From Bacillus sp. (in: firmicutes) (GTDB taxonomy: Bacteria; Bacillota; Bacilli; Bacillales; Cytobacillaceae): 36,102 nt of DNA. Under the pieces are notes generated by a model that saw nothing but the letters and a program-made list of their open reading frames with translations, was not told the DNA's origin and ran no database searches. Within the stretch, counting starts at the first letter, position 1, and each line of letters opens with the position of its first letter. The stretch is from NCBI GenBank assembly GCA_031177865.1, contig JAPSKD010000013.1, positions 1-36,102 on the forward strand, in the 5' to 3' direction. The position numbers and the translations under genes were made by a program. Shown piece by piece: positions 1-8,770 of this stretch.

Positions 1-303
1 AAAAGGTACATCAAACCCGATGTTGTCCTATTTGGAGATACAGGTAAATGGTTTACGATGGAGGGCTTCAACGAAGTTATTACCATCATCCATCAAGCGG
101 ACTGCCTATTAGTATTGGGAACAAGTTTAAAGGTAACTCCATTCTCGACGTTCCCACAATATAGAAGAGAAGGTACCCCTATGATTATTGTCAATAAAGG
201 CGATACCCCATTTGACAAAAGCAAGGATTCATATGTAATTCATGACTCCATCGGAGAAACATTAACCAAAATTAATAATCACATTAATCCACCTATTTCC
301 TAG
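1..303 (+). CDS. Sir2-family NAD-dependent protein deacetylase (3' part only)
   Basis: The reading frame is open from the first base of the window, so only the C-terminal ~100 residues are present and the start lies upstream. The segment carries the sirtuin landmarks in the right order: a KPDVVLFGD stretch at the window edge (the family's RPxVVxFGE), then LVLGTSLKVTPFS (the GTSLxVxP nucleotide-binding motif), then MIIVNKGDTPFD (the IIxxN loop). Sirtuins remove acyl groups from lysines using NAD+. The catalytic His and the zinc cysteines would lie in the missing part, so activity cannot be judged. The stop codon lies inside the loop of a terminator hairpin, so the transcript ends with the gene. 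Gene family is clear; exact orthologue is not. Confidence 0.85.
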   Translation, partial: KRYIKPDVVLFGDTGKWFTMEGFNEVITIIHQADCLLVLGTSLKVTPFSTFPQYRREGTPMIIVNKGDTPFDKSKDSYVIHDSIGETLTKINNHINPPIS

Positions 304-316
304 AGGTGGATTTTTT
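288..316 (+). terminator. Rho-independent terminator of the Sir2 gene
   Basis: A TCCACCT/AGGTGGA stem (288-294 with 304-310) is followed directly by a run of T. The stop codon of the Sir2 gene (301-303) sits in the loop. Confidence 0.8.
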
Positions 317-330
317 CATGTAAAAACAAT

Positions 331-358
331 TTTGATTATTTAAAAAGATTGATATAAT
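331..358 (+). promoter_or_regulatory. Candidate sigma-A promoter of the asparaginase gene
   Basis: A perfect TATAAT lies at 353-358. A T-rich TTTGAT/TTGATT -35-like hexamer lies about 15-16 bases upstream, in the short gap between the Sir2 terminator and the asparaginase gene. The -10 is convincing, the -35 only approximate. Confidence 0.5.
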
Positions 359-399
359 TTTTGTTAAATAGTAGAAACAAAGAATAGGAGAAAATGAAT

Positions 400-1407
400 A
401 TGTCTAAGCCAATTCTTGTATACAGAGGCGAATACCTTGAAAGCAGCCATGATGTACATATCGCCGTGGTGAATAATGAAGGGAAACTGCTATATTCCTA
501 TGGTAATCCAGAACGGCTTACGTTTCCTCGCTCGTCGATGAAACCATTCCAAGTTGTTCCGTTAATTGAGACAGGAGCTGCCGAGCATTTCAGCTATACT
601 CCGGCTGAGCTGTCCTTAAGCTGCGCCTCGCATAGCGGTGAACAAATTCACCGTGAAGCGGTATTACATATCTTAGAACGAATCGGACTTAATGAAGAAG
701 CATTGCAATGTGGAACGCATATCCCAAGAGACATTGAGAGTTACAAGCAGCTCCTTCGGGACGGAAAAGATTTAACGCCTGTGTTTAGCAATTGTTCTGG
801 AAAGCACTCCGGTATGCTGGCAACAGCTGTCCATATGAAGGAAGACGTTGCAAGCTACCGTGAAGTTCAGCATCCGCTGCAGCAGCGAATTCTTGAGGCA
901 ATAGAGGATGTGTGCAATTTTGCAAAGGAAGACATTCAACTCAGTGTGGATGGCTGTGGAGTACCTGTCCATCAATTGCCTCTATCTCACGCGGCTCTGG
1001 GTTTTGCTAGACTGGCAAAGCCAAATCAGTCGCTTTCACCAAAGCGCGCTGCTGCACTAGAAACCATTCGAAATGCAATGATTCAGCATCCTGAGATGGT
1101 AGGTGGAACCGATCGTTTTGATACAGACCTTATGAAAATTTATAAGGGCAGGGTCGTTGCAAAAGTAGGAGCTGAAGCTGTCCAATGTATCGGTTTAGTA
1201 GAAGAAGGCATTGGAATTGCCATAAAAGTGGAGGATGGTGGACCTCGAGCCACAAGTGTTGCCGCTATGGAAGTGTTAAAGCAGCTGGGTCTTTTAGACG
1301 AACAAATTTTTGAAGCTTTAAAGGATTATGTCATTGCCCCAGTATTGAATGCGAGAAATGATACAATAGGGATTATTAAAGCAGCTTTTGTTTTGGACAA
1401 AGCATAA
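400..1407 (+). CDS. Asparaginase (asparaginase_II / thermolabile R. etli-type family)
   Basis: Predicted 335-residue soluble enzyme hydrolysing L-asparagine to aspartate and ammonia. It matches the Asparaginase_II family (Pfam PF06089), unrelated in fold to the classical AnsA/AnsB enzymes. Visible landmarks are the N-terminal VYRGEYLESSHD, the FPRSSMKPFQ segment, SCASHSGEQIH, the NCSGKHSGM motif and the VDGCGVPV motif with its conserved Cys. There is no signal peptide, so it should be cytoplasmic. An in-frame ATG at 394 lies only 3 bases after AGGAG (386-390). The ATG at 400 is 9 bases away and gives the usual MSKPILVYRGE start, so I chose it. The gene is monocistronic, with its own promoter upstream and a strong terminator downstream. 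Confidence 0.9.
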   Translation: MSKPILVYRGEYLESSHDVHIAVVNNEGKLLYSYGNPERLTFPRSSMKPFQVVPLIETGAAEHFSYTPAELSLSCASHSGEQIHREAVLHILERIGLNEEALQCGTHIPRDIESYKQLLRDGKDLTPVFSNCSGKHSGMLATAVHMKEDVASYREVQHPLQQRILEAIEDVCNFAKEDIQLSVDGCGVPVHQLPLSHAALGFARLAKPNQSLSPKRAAALETIRNAMIQHPEMVGGTDRFDTDLMKIYKGRVVAKVGAEAVQCIGLVEEGIGIAIKVEDGGPRATSVAAMEVLKQLGLLDEQIFEALKDYVIAPVLNARNDTIGIIKAAFVLDKA

Positions 1408-1417
1408 AAGCTGTACG

Positions 1418-1446
1418 CCCCCAATGCTAAATTTGGGGGATTTTTT
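1418..1446 (+). terminator. Rho-independent terminator of the asparaginase gene
   Basis: A CCCCCAA/TTGGGGG stem (1418-1424 with 1433-1439) with an 8-base loop is followed by ATTTTTT. Confidence 0.9.
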
Positions 1447-1461
1447 AATTTTCTAAATAGA

Positions 1462-1490
1462 TTGACAATTAAACGGGAGGAAAATAAAAT
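1462..1490 (+). promoter_or_regulatory. Sigma-A promoter of the glycolate operon
   Basis: A perfect TTGACA -35 (1462-1467) is followed after 17 bases by TAAAAT (1485-1490), about 70 bases ahead of the glcE start. A small interrupted palindrome, AAAC-GCT-GTTT (1522-1532), lies in the untranslated leader and could be an operator for the IclR regulator at the operon's end. That last point is inference only. Confidence 0.75.
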
Positions 1491-1562
1491 TAAAGGGTAG
1501 ATTTTTTTTACAATAAAGCAGAAACGCTGTTTGTTATTACGCAACAAATGGAGGTGGAATGA

Positions 1563-2879
1563 TTGATTACGGGCGAAAGTCAAACTGAATTAAAGGCGTG
1601 TTTTAAAGACATACAGATAAGTGATGAAGAACAACATCATCCACTTGGGAATTCAGGCAGATTAACGATTTTTCCAAAAACAGAACAAGAAATTTCAGCT
1701 GTTTTAGCGTATGCCAATAACCATAAACACTCTGTGTTCATCATGGGAGGAGGAACAAAAAGAGGATATGGCGGGATGCTTGAAAAAGCAGACATTCTCT
1801 TATGGTTAGCTCAATATACTGGAATCGTTGAGCATAATCCTGGAGATATGACAATAACGGTAAAAGCCGGTACCTCCTTCCAAGAAATTCAAGACTATTT
1901 AGAACCATACAAGCAAAAAATTCCACTTGATCCTTTCAATCCAGAACATGTGACGATTGGAGGAATGGTTTCAGCTAATGATAGCGGTCCAAAAAGACTT
2001 GGATATGGGTCAGCCAGAGACAATGTTATTGGCCTTACAATGGTCTATCCTGATGGAACCCTGATTCGTTCTGGCGGAAAAGTGGTAAAAAATGTCGCCG
2101 GGTATGATATGAATAAGTTATTTATTGGAGCAATGGGCACTCTTGGTGTTGTATCACAAGTGACGGTAAAACTACGCCCAATTGCTAAATATGAATCTAT
2201 TCTTTTTGTATCCTTTACTGAAAGAAATGTTGAAGAGATTCGAGCATTTGCTGCAAAGGTGCTTGATTCGATGATTGAACCTATCAGCCTCGAGATACTA
2301 AACCCCTTCTTAGCTGGGAAATTGACAAACATTAATCAATACACATTGCTGATTTCGTTTGAAGATGTAAAGAGCTCAGTATACTATCAAGAAAATGTTA
2401 TCAGAAGTATTGTCCCTGATAAAACCACCATAAGATCCCTATCACAAAATGAAGTAAAATCCTTCTGGGATAAATTTTATTACCAACAACCCAACGGCTT
2501 AACAAACGTTACCACAACAGAGGCAGTTCTAAAAATTGGAGTCGTCAACTTGGATGTCATCAAGATTTTACAAAATGCAGAGCTAATCGGTGACGCTTGT
2601 CATGTTTCCATTGAAGCACATGGAGGTTTAGGGACAGGATTATGTCACCTGACCATTCGTGGTGCAAGTGATGATGTAGTATCTGCAATTACTCTAATAA
2701 GAAAAAGTGCCACACAATATGGTGGATATGCGGTTGTAAAGCACCTTCCATACTCCCTGCGCAAGGAAGTAAATATTTGGGGCGATAAAACCGATTCACA
2801 CTTTATTTTTGAAGGAATTAAGCGGAAAATTGATAACAACCGAATCTTAAACCCAAATCGTTATGTTGGGGGAATCTAA
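1563..2879 (+). CDS. glcE: Glycolate oxidase subunit GlcE-type FAD-binding protein
   Basis: This 438-residue protein has the FAD_binding_4 (vanillyl-alcohol oxidase type) fold near residues 30-210. Visible landmarks are the FIMGGGTKRGYGG phosphate loop, DPFNPEHVTIGGMVSANDSGPKR, and SGGKVVKNVAGYDMNKLFIGAMGTLG. In characterised operons GlcE works with GlcD (flavoprotein) and GlcF (iron-sulfur protein) to oxidise glycolate to glyoxylate at the membrane. It is longer than E. coli GlcE (about 350 residues), the extra length being C-terminal. The start is TTG at 1563, six bases after GGAGGTG (1550-1556); the ATG at 1559 is out of frame and soon hits a stop. It is the first gene of the operon and glcF starts one base after its stop. 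Family assignment is firm; the E-subunit role rests on gene order. Confidence 0.85.
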   Translation: MITGESQTELKACFKDIQISDEEQHHPLGNSGRLTIFPKTEQEISAVLAYANNHKHSVFIMGGGTKRGYGGMLEKADILLWLAQYTGIVEHNPGDMTITVKAGTSFQEIQDYLEPYKQKIPLDPFNPEHVTIGGMVSANDSGPKRLGYGSARDNVIGLTMVYPDGTLIRSGGKVVKNVAGYDMNKLFIGAMGTLGVVSQVTVKLRPIAKYESILFVSFTERNVEEIRAFAAKVLDSMIEPISLEILNPFLAGKLTNINQYTLLISFEDVKSSVYYQENVIRSIVPDKTTIRSLSQNEVKSFWDKFYYQQPNGLTNVTTTEAVLKIGVVNLDVIKILQNAELIGDACHVSIEAHGGLGTGLCHLTIRGASDDVVSAITLIRKSATQYGGYAVVKHLPYSLRKEVNIWGDKTDSHFIFEGIKRKIDNNRILNPNRYVGGI

Positions 2880-2880
2880 C

Positions 2881-4233
2881 ATGAGTATAAAGGAAAGTGA
2901 ACTAAAACAAGACCCACATTGCACCACCTCGCTTGGGAACTATCTATGGCGTGATCCGCCGCAGGAAAAAAAGTGGGCGGATTGTGTACATTGTGGGATG
3001 TGTTTGGAATCTTGTCCTACATACGAACAAACAGGAGAAGAGCAGCACTCACCCCGGGGGCGTGTCTATCTCATAAAGGCAGTAGCAGAAGGAAAGTTGA
3101 ATGTGGATGAACATTTTGCGAATCCCGTTTTTTCCTGTCTGGATTGTCGGGCCTGTACGACTGCATGTCCTGTTGATGTTGACGTTGGCGGGTTGATTGA
3201 GGAAGCAAGAGGACAAATCCGTCAAGCGGTACCGCTCAAAGGCTGGAAGGGAGCAGTTAACAAGTTCTTTCTTCATGGTGTGTTCCCACATCATAATCGC
3301 TTACGTTCTCTCGGCGGTTTGTTAAAGTTTTACCAGCAGAGCGGATTGCAAAAGGCGGTCCGTAAAACTAAGCTTATCAATATCATGCCACAGCATTTAA
3401 TCGAACTGGAATCCATTATGCCAAAAGTCAAAGGGACAGTTCGCAAAACTATCATAAAAGCTAAAGGTGAAACCAAACATCAAGTGGCGCTGCTGACCGG
3501 CTGTGTAATGGATGTATTTTTTAGTGATATCAATGAATCGACCATCAATGTTCTCACTCGGAATGGAAATGACGTGAGCATTCCGACAAATCAAACCTGC
3601 TGCGGTGCATTACATGTTCATGCCGGTGACCGCGAAATGGGCAGGAAGCTTGCAAAGCAGAATATCGAAGCTTTTGAAAAGGCAGAAAAAGTAATCGTCA
3701 ATGCTGCTGGCTGTGGGTGCATGATGAAGGAATATGCAGAATTATTCCGTGATGAACCAGAATGGAAAAAACGAGCGGAAGTATTTGAAAAGAAGGTAGT
3801 CGATATCTCCAAATACTTGCACGACACCGGCTATGAAAAACCAAAAGCAGCCATTCATACTCGAATCACTTATCATGACGCCTGTCATTTAGCTCACGGT
3901 CAGGGTGTGAGGCAGGAACCTCGTGATATTCTGCTCGATATTCCGGGAGTAGAAATGGTACACATGCCAAACGCAGACCGCTGCTGTGGAAGCGCGGGAA
4001 TCTATAATATTACCAATCCAGAAATGGCGGATGCCGTTCTGAAAAGTAAAATGGAAAACGTCCCAGAGGATGTTGAAATGATTTCAATGGGGAATCCTGG
4101 CTGCATGATGCAAATGGCATTAGGTGTGCAAAAATACGGTAGAAACCAGAAGATTGTTCACACCGTTCAGCTTCTTGACTGGGCCTATCAAGAAGAAGAA
4201 GGGGTTGACCATCATGTCCGTCATCAAGATTGA
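2881..4233 (+). CDS. glcF: Glycolate oxidase iron-sulfur subunit GlcF
   Basis: 450-residue (Fe-S)-binding subunit that passes electrons from the GlcD flavin to the respiratory chain. Two 4Fe-4S motifs are complete: C35-x2-C38-x2-C41-x3-C45-P and C86-x2-C89-x2-C92-x3-C96-P. Two CCG (heterodisulfide-reductase-like) domains follow, seen as TGCVMDVFF...CCGALHVHAGD and DACHLAHGQGVR...CCGSAGIYN. I chose ATG at 2881 because it has a G-rich Shine-Dalgarno (GGGGGAA) about 6-8 bases away and begins 1 base after glcE ends. An in-frame ATG at 2863 overlaps glcE and lacks such a site. The 3' end overlaps glcD by 20 bases, which suggests translational coupling. Confidence 0.93.
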   Translation: MSIKESELKQDPHCTTSLGNYLWRDPPQEKKWADCVHCGMCLESCPTYEQTGEEQHSPRGRVYLIKAVAEGKLNVDEHFANPVFSCLDCRACTTACPVDVDVGGLIEEARGQIRQAVPLKGWKGAVNKFFLHGVFPHHNRLRSLGGLLKFYQQSGLQKAVRKTKLINIMPQHLIELESIMPKVKGTVRKTIIKAKGETKHQVALLTGCVMDVFFSDINESTINVLTRNGNDVSIPTNQTCCGALHVHAGDREMGRKLAKQNIEAFEKAEKVIVNAAGCGCMMKEYAELFRDEPEWKKRAEVFEKKVVDISKYLHDTGYEKPKAAIHTRITYHDACHLAHGQGVRQEPRDILLDIPGVEMVHMPNADRCCGSAGIYNITNPEMADAVLKSKMENVPEDVEMISMGNPGCMMQMALGVQKYGRNQKIVHTVQLLDWAYQEEEGVDHHVRHQD

Positions 4234-5662
4234 TACAACTGATAAGCATATTATCAATCTCGCAGCAATCGTAGGCGGACCACGTTCCATTTTATATAAT
4301 AAAGCAGACTTGCTCGCATATGATTGTGATGGATTTACAATTCATAAGCATTTGCCAAAGGCTGTTGTCTTTCCAAGAAATACGGAGGAAGTATCGAAAC
4401 TAGTAAAATATTGCTCTGATCATGGTCTCCCATTTCTAGCTCGTGGTGCTGGAACAGGATTGAGCGGCGGGGCCATTCCTGTGAATGGGGAAGTCATCAT
4501 AAGTATGGTGCGCATGAAAAAGCTAATCAGTGTGGACCTTGAAAATCGAAGAGCAGTGGTAGAGCCAGGCTTCGTCAATCTAAAACTAACAAACTCCATT
4601 TCTGACAGAGGCTATTACTATGCCCCCGATCCTTCGAGTCAATATTGCTGCACGATTGGCGGGAATGTAGCAGAAAATGCAGGTGGAGCACATTGTCTGA
4701 AATATGGTGTCACCACGAACCATATTCTTGGTCTAGAAGTCGTGCTTCCGAATGGAGAGATCATTGAGATTGGCAGGAATGGAGTTTTAGATGAACCCGG
4801 ATACGATTTACTCGGTCTTTTGACTGGTTCTGAAGGAACGCTGGGAATTGTCACCAAAATCACCGTCCGCATTTTAAAAAATCCAGAAGGAAAACAGACG
4901 GTCCTCGCTTATTTTGACAAGGTGGAAGATGGAAGTCAGGCGGTTTCAGATATTATCTCGGCAGGAATTGTTCCCGCGGCACTGGAAATGATGGACAAAA
5001 CAGCTATTGAAGCAGTTGAAGCTGCTGCTTTCCCTGTTGGACATCCGAAGGATATTGAGGCGGTTTTGTTAATAGAAGTAGACGGTATTGCAGCAGGCAT
5101 AGAGGAACAAATCAACGAAATCTTAGAGGTTTGTAGAAAAAATAAAGTTCGTGAAGTCCGTGCTGCTAAGGATGAGGCAGAGAGAGGAAGGTGGTGGGCC
5201 AATCGTAAAACAGGATTTGGAGCGATGGGTGCCATTTCACCTGATTATTTAGTGCAGGACGGGGTTATTCCGAGAAGCAGGCTTCCGGAGGTATTGAAGA
5301 AAATTGCCCAGATTAGTGAAGAATCTGGTTTGCGGATAGCGAATATTTTTCATGCAGGTGATGGAAATCTCCATCCACTTGTTCTATTTGATGCCCGTAA
5401 ACCGGGGGAAATCGAAAAAGCATTAGAAGCTGGAAGTCTTTGTTTGAAGGCTTGTGCTGATGTTGGCGGAACGATCACAGGTGAGCATGGGGTAGGAATT
5501 GAAAAGCGAGAAGAAATGCGTTTTGTTTTTAAAGAGGAAGAAATCCTGGCGCAAACCAAGATTCGTGAAGTATTTAATCCTAATAATCTCTTAAATGCCG
5601 GGAAACTCTTCCCGACACCGGGGCGCTGCGTGGAAATAAAAAAAGAAATCAATGCGAAGTAG
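4214..5662 (+). CDS. glcD: Glycolate oxidase catalytic flavoprotein subunit GlcD
   Basis: 482-residue FAD-linked dehydrogenase. The N-terminal FAD_binding_4 domain shows PFLARGAGTGLSGGAIP, the GGNVAENAGGAHCLKYGVT segment and GYDLLGLLTGSEGTLGIV. The C-terminal FAD-oxidase_C domain carries NIFHAGDGNLHPLVLFD and the GGTITGEHGVG signature. It oxidises (R)-2-hydroxy acids, here most likely glycolate (D-lactate is the common alternative in this family). The operon partners GlcE and GlcF and the adjacent malate synthase favour glycolate. The start is ATG 4214, 9 bases after GAAGGGG and inside the end of glcF. A longer in-frame extension to 4124 exists but has no ribosome binding site and reads through conserved glcF sequence. 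Confidence 0.93.
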   Translation: MSVIKIDTTDKHIINLAAIVGGPRSILYNKADLLAYDCDGFTIHKHLPKAVVFPRNTEEVSKLVKYCSDHGLPFLARGAGTGLSGGAIPVNGEVIISMVRMKKLISVDLENRRAVVEPGFVNLKLTNSISDRGYYYAPDPSSQYCCTIGGNVAENAGGAHCLKYGVTTNHILGLEVVLPNGEIIEIGRNGVLDEPGYDLLGLLTGSEGTLGIVTKITVRILKNPEGKQTVLAYFDKVEDGSQAVSDIISAGIVPAALEMMDKTAIEAVEAAAFPVGHPKDIEAVLLIEVDGIAAGIEEQINEILEVCRKNKVREVRAAKDEAERGRWWANRKTGFGAMGAISPDYLVQDGVIPRSRLPEVLKKIAQISEESGLRIANIFHAGDGNLHPLVLFDARKPGEIEKALEAGSLCLKACADVGGTITGEHGVGIEKREEMRFVFKEEEILAQTKIREVFNPNNLLNAGKLFPTPGRCVEIKKEINAK

Positions 5663-5685
5663 AAATGCTAGGGAGGAATGTTTGA

Positions 5686-7869
5686 ATGAGTAATTATATG
5701 AATGTAGGAGATTTACAGGTTGCAAGTGAATTATATGAATTTATTAATTCTGAAGCATTGCCAGGAAGCCAAGTGGATCAGGATACGTTTTGGGCAGGCT
5801 TTGAAAAAATCATCAAGGACTTGACTCCGAGAAATAAGGAATTGCTTACAAAAAGGGATCAACTGCAAACAAAAATTAATAGATGGCACCGGGAAAATAA
5901 AGATTTCAATTTTGGTAGTTATAAAGCATTTTTAGAAGAAATCGGCTATCTCCTTCCCGAACCAGACGATTTCCGTATTTCTACTGAAGGCACAGATGAT
6001 GAAATTGCTTTAAAACCAGGTCCTCAATTAGTTGTACCAGTTGATAATGCCCGCTATGCCATTAATGCTGCAAATGCACGGTGGGGAAGCTTGTATGATG
6101 CCTTATACGGTACAGATGTGATTAGTGATGAGGGCGGCGCAGATAACCAAGGAGGATATAATCCTGTTCGCGGCGAGAAAGTCATCGCATTTGCTAGGAA
6201 TTTCCTTGATGATACGATCCCTCTACAGGTTGGAACACATAAAGAGGTAGTAAGCTATGCCATAGAGCAAGAAAGATTGGTGATTACCTTACGTAATGGA
6301 GATATCACTACGTTAAAAAATGAAGAAAAATTTGTTGGCTATCAAGGTGAGTCAGATCAGCCCTCTGCTGTCCTGATGAAAAATAACGATAACTATTTTG
6401 AAATTCAAATCGACCGAAGCCATCCAATCGGAAAAACGGATGCTGCAGGTGTAAAAGATATTCTCCTAGAATCGGCTCTTACTTCAATCATGGACTGCGA
6501 AGACTCCGTTGCCGCGGTTGACGCACAGGATAAAGTTCTCGTATATCGAAATTGGTTAGGCTTAAATAAAGGCAATCTAAGTGCAACTTTTACAAAAGGA
6601 AATAAAACCCTTACACGAACACTCAATCCTGACCGCAGTTATCTGTCGCCTAATGGAAGTGAGTTTACCTTGCCAGGGCGTGCATTAATGCTTGTTCGAA
6701 ATGTTGGCCATCTGATGACCAATAATGCCATTCTAGATGGTAACGAGAATGAAGTACAGGAGGGGATTATCGACGCTGTTGTTACCTCGCTGTGTGCAAA
6801 ACATTCTTTAATCGGAAATACCTCTTTCAAAAATTCAGCAAACGGATCGATTTATATTGTGAAGCCAAAAATGCATGGTCCGGAAGAAACTGCATTTGCT
6901 AATGAGCTATTTAACCGGACAGAGGATTTACTCGGTTTAGCCAGAAATACGTTGAAAATTGGGGTAATGGATGAGGAACGCCGAACATCGTTAAATCTTA
7001 AAGCGTGTATCAAGGAAGTACAGGAGCGTGTTGTCTTTATTAACACAGGATTCCTTGACAGGACGGGTGATGAAATGCACACGTCGATGGAGGCGGGTGC
7101 GATGATTCGCAAAAATGAGATGAAATCCACGCTTTGGCTGCAAAGTTATGAAAAATCTAATGTGAACAATGGTCTTTCAACGGGCTTCCAAGGACGTGCT
7201 CAAATCGGTAAAGGAATGTGGGCAATGCCTGATTTAATGAAGAGCATGCTCGAGCAAAAAATAGGACATTTAATGGCTGGAGGAAATACAGCATGGGTTC
7301 CATCGCCAACAGCCGCAACTCTTCATGCTTTGCATTACCATCAAGTAAATGTAAAGGATGTACAAAATAATCTTGTCGGTAGTATTTCTGATTTACGGGA
7401 CGATATTTTACAAATTCCGGTTGCTGAAAATACAAATTGGAGTTCAGAAGAGATCCAAGCAGAGCTTGATAATAATGCTCAAGGAATACTCGGCTATGTC
7501 GTAAGGTGGGTTGAGCAGGGGATTGGCTGTTCAAAGGTACCTGATATTAATAATATTGCGCTCATGGAAGACCGGGCCACCCTTCGTATTTCCAGCCAGC
7601 ACGTTGCGAACTGGCTGCATCACGGAATTTGTACAAAGGATCAAGTGCTAGAAACGCTGGAAAGAATGGCTAAAGTAGTAGATGAACAAAATGCTGGGGA
7701 TCCTGCATATAGACCAATGGCAGCTAACTTCGAGGAGTCTGTGGCCTTCCAAGCAGCGTGTGATCTAGTATTTGAGGGCTATGACCAGCCAAGTGGATAT
7801 ACGGAACCAATCTTGCATGGCCGCCGTCTGGAAGCAAAAGCAAGATATTCAGTTCAATCCCAATCATAG
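5686..7869 (+). CDS. glcB: Malate synthase G
   Basis: 727-residue enzyme condensing glyoxylate with acetyl-CoA to form malate, so it consumes the GlcDEF product. Length and motifs are those of the G isoform (about 720 residues, monomeric, with an inserted beta domain) rather than the ~530-residue A isoform. Visible are [46 protein letters not shown] (metal-site acidic residues) and [18 protein letters not shown], which contains the aspartate used as catalytic base in E. coli GlcB. ATG 5686 follows GGGAGG (5671-5676) by 9 bases and lies 23 bases after glcD, so it is in the same operon. The protein looks intact. Confidence 0.95.
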   Translation: MSNYMNVGDLQVASELYEFINSEALPGSQVDQDTFWAGFEKIIKDLTPRNKELLTKRDQLQTKINRWHRENKDFNFGSYKAFLEEIGYLLPEPDDFRISTEGTDDEIALKPGPQLVVPVDNARYAINAANARWGSLYDALYGTDVISDEGGADNQGGYNPVRGEKVIAFARNFLDDTIPLQVGTHKEVVSYAIEQERLVITLRNGDITTLKNEEKFVGYQGESDQPSAVLMKNNDNYFEIQIDRSHPIGKTDAAGVKDILLESALTSIMDCEDSVAAVDAQDKVLVYRNWLGLNKGNLSATFTKGNKTLTRTLNPDRSYLSPNGSEFTLPGRALMLVRNVGHLMTNNAILDGNENEVQEGIIDAVVTSLCAKHSLIGNTSFKNSANGSIYIVKPKMHGPEETAFANELFNRTEDLLGLARNTLKIGVMDEERRTSLNLKACIKEVQERVVFINTGFLDRTGDEMHTSMEAGAMIRKNEMKSTLWLQSYEKSNVNNGLSTGFQGRAQIGKGMWAMPDLMKSMLEQKIGHLMAGGNTAWVPSPTAATLHALHYHQVNVKDVQNNLVGSISDLRDDILQIPVAENTNWSSEEIQAELDNNAQGILGYVVRWVEQGIGCSKVPDINNIALMEDRATLRISSQHVANWLHHGICTKDQVLETLERMAKVVDEQNAGDPAYRPMAANFEESVAFQAACDLVFEGYDQPSGYTEPILHGRRLEAKARYSVQSQS

Positions 7870-7880
7870 ATGAAATTCAG

Positions 7881-7941
7881 GGCATTTATTTCAAATTGCC
7901 TTAGCAATGATGTCGGCAGGCATTTTCTTCTAAAATGCCTT
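7881..7941 (+). repeat. Tandem hairpin repeat (2 x ~38 nt) between glcB and the IclR gene
   Basis: Two near-identical units start at 7881 and 7919, each running GGCATTT...GCCTTAGCAA. Unit 2 forms a perfect 9-bp hairpin (AGGCATTTT 7918-7926 with AAAATGCCT 7932-7940, loop CTTCT). Unit 1 forms the same hairpin with one mismatch. Neither is followed by a T run, so they are not ordinary terminators. The second unit ends a few bases before the ribosome binding site of the regulator. Their function is unknown; an operator pair or an RNA stability/processing element are both possible. Confidence 0.75.
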
Positions 7942-7960
7942 AGCAAAGAGGTGGGTAAGT

Positions 7961-8728
7961 TTGGAAAGAGATAATGTGGTAAAGTCCGTGAGCAGGGCGC
8001 TGGATATAATCGCGCTTGTGGGTATGAAAAAGGGCGGTCTCGGTGTTACGGAGATTGCCAATCAAATTGATATCAATAAAAGCTCGGTTTTTAGAACACT
8101 AACCACACTTGTTCAATATGGCTATATCGAACAGGATACTGAAACAGGGAAATACAAGCTCGGGCTTAAGTTCCTGGATATTAGCTCAAAGCTGTTAGAA
8201 TCTATTGATCTAAGAACCGAAGCGAAGCCATTTCTCCAAGAGCTTGAAAATAAGACGAATGAAGTGATTCATCTTGTTGTCTATGACCAGGGTGAAGTCG
8301 TTTATATTGAGAAATTAGAGGGAAATGAAACCTTAAGAACCCATTCAAAGGTTGGAAAAAGAGCCCCGATGCATTGTACGTCTGTTGGAAAGGCCATCTT
8401 AGCCCATTTACCTGCTAATGATGTTCTGGCCATCCTTGACCGAAAAGGAATGCCCTATCATACAGACCATACCATTACTTCGTCGGAAGAATTCATGCAG
8501 GAACTTAGTCAAATAAGACAAAGGGATTACGCGTTAGACTTAGAAGAAAATGAATATGGTATAACCTGTATCGCTGCACCTGTTTTTGACCATCTAGGAA
8601 ATGTCGTTGCGGCTGTCAGTATATCTGGTCCAACCACACGCATGACCACAGAGCGGTTGAACCAACTCGGACCGATCATGATTCAAACAGGCCAGCAAAT
8701 ATCAGCAAGACTCGGGCATGTTAACTAA
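7961..8728 (+). CDS. IclR-family transcriptional regulator
   Basis: 255-residue regulator. A winged helix-turn-helix covers about residues 5-70 (VKSVSRALDII...GLGVTEIANQIDINKSSVFRTLTTLVQYGYIEQ). The IclR effector domain covers about 85-250, with HLVVYDQGEVVYIEKLEG, KRAPMHCTSVGKAILA and YGITCIAAPVFDHLGNVVAAVSISGP. Members bind small organic acids, and being the last gene of the glc operon makes control of glycolate use by glycolate or glyoxylate a reasonable inference. The start is TTG at 7961, about 6 bases after AGAGGTGG; no in-frame ATG precedes the HTH. A 91-base gap containing the twin hairpin separates it from glcB, so its expression level may differ from the enzymes. Confidence 0.9.
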   Translation: MERDNVVKSVSRALDIIALVGMKKGGLGVTEIANQIDINKSSVFRTLTTLVQYGYIEQDTETGKYKLGLKFLDISSKLLESIDLRTEAKPFLQELENKTNEVIHLVVYDQGEVVYIEKLEGNETLRTHSKVGKRAPMHCTSVGKAILAHLPANDVLAILDRKGMPYHTDHTITSSEEFMQELSQIRQRDYALDLEENEYGITCIAAPVFDHLGNVVAAVSISGPTTRMTTERLNQLGPIMIQTGQQISARLGHVN

Positions 8729-8733
8729 AATAC

Positions 8734-8770
8734 GCCGCAAAACTTGGGAGAGTTTTGCGGCTTTTCTTTT
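8734..8770 (+). terminator. Terminator of the glc operon (also faces yhfP)
   Basis: A perfect 10-bp stem, GCCGCAAAAC/GTTTTGCGGC (8734-8743 with 8752-8761), is followed by TTTTCTTTT. The opposing yhfP gene stops at 8769. On the minus strand the same stem is followed by GTATTTT, so it may act in both directions. Confidence 0.9.

Noticed and set aside
4124-4213. Longer N-terminus for GlcD
   Set aside because: The extra codons overlap conserved glcF sequence in another frame and have no ribosome binding site; ATG 4214 has one.
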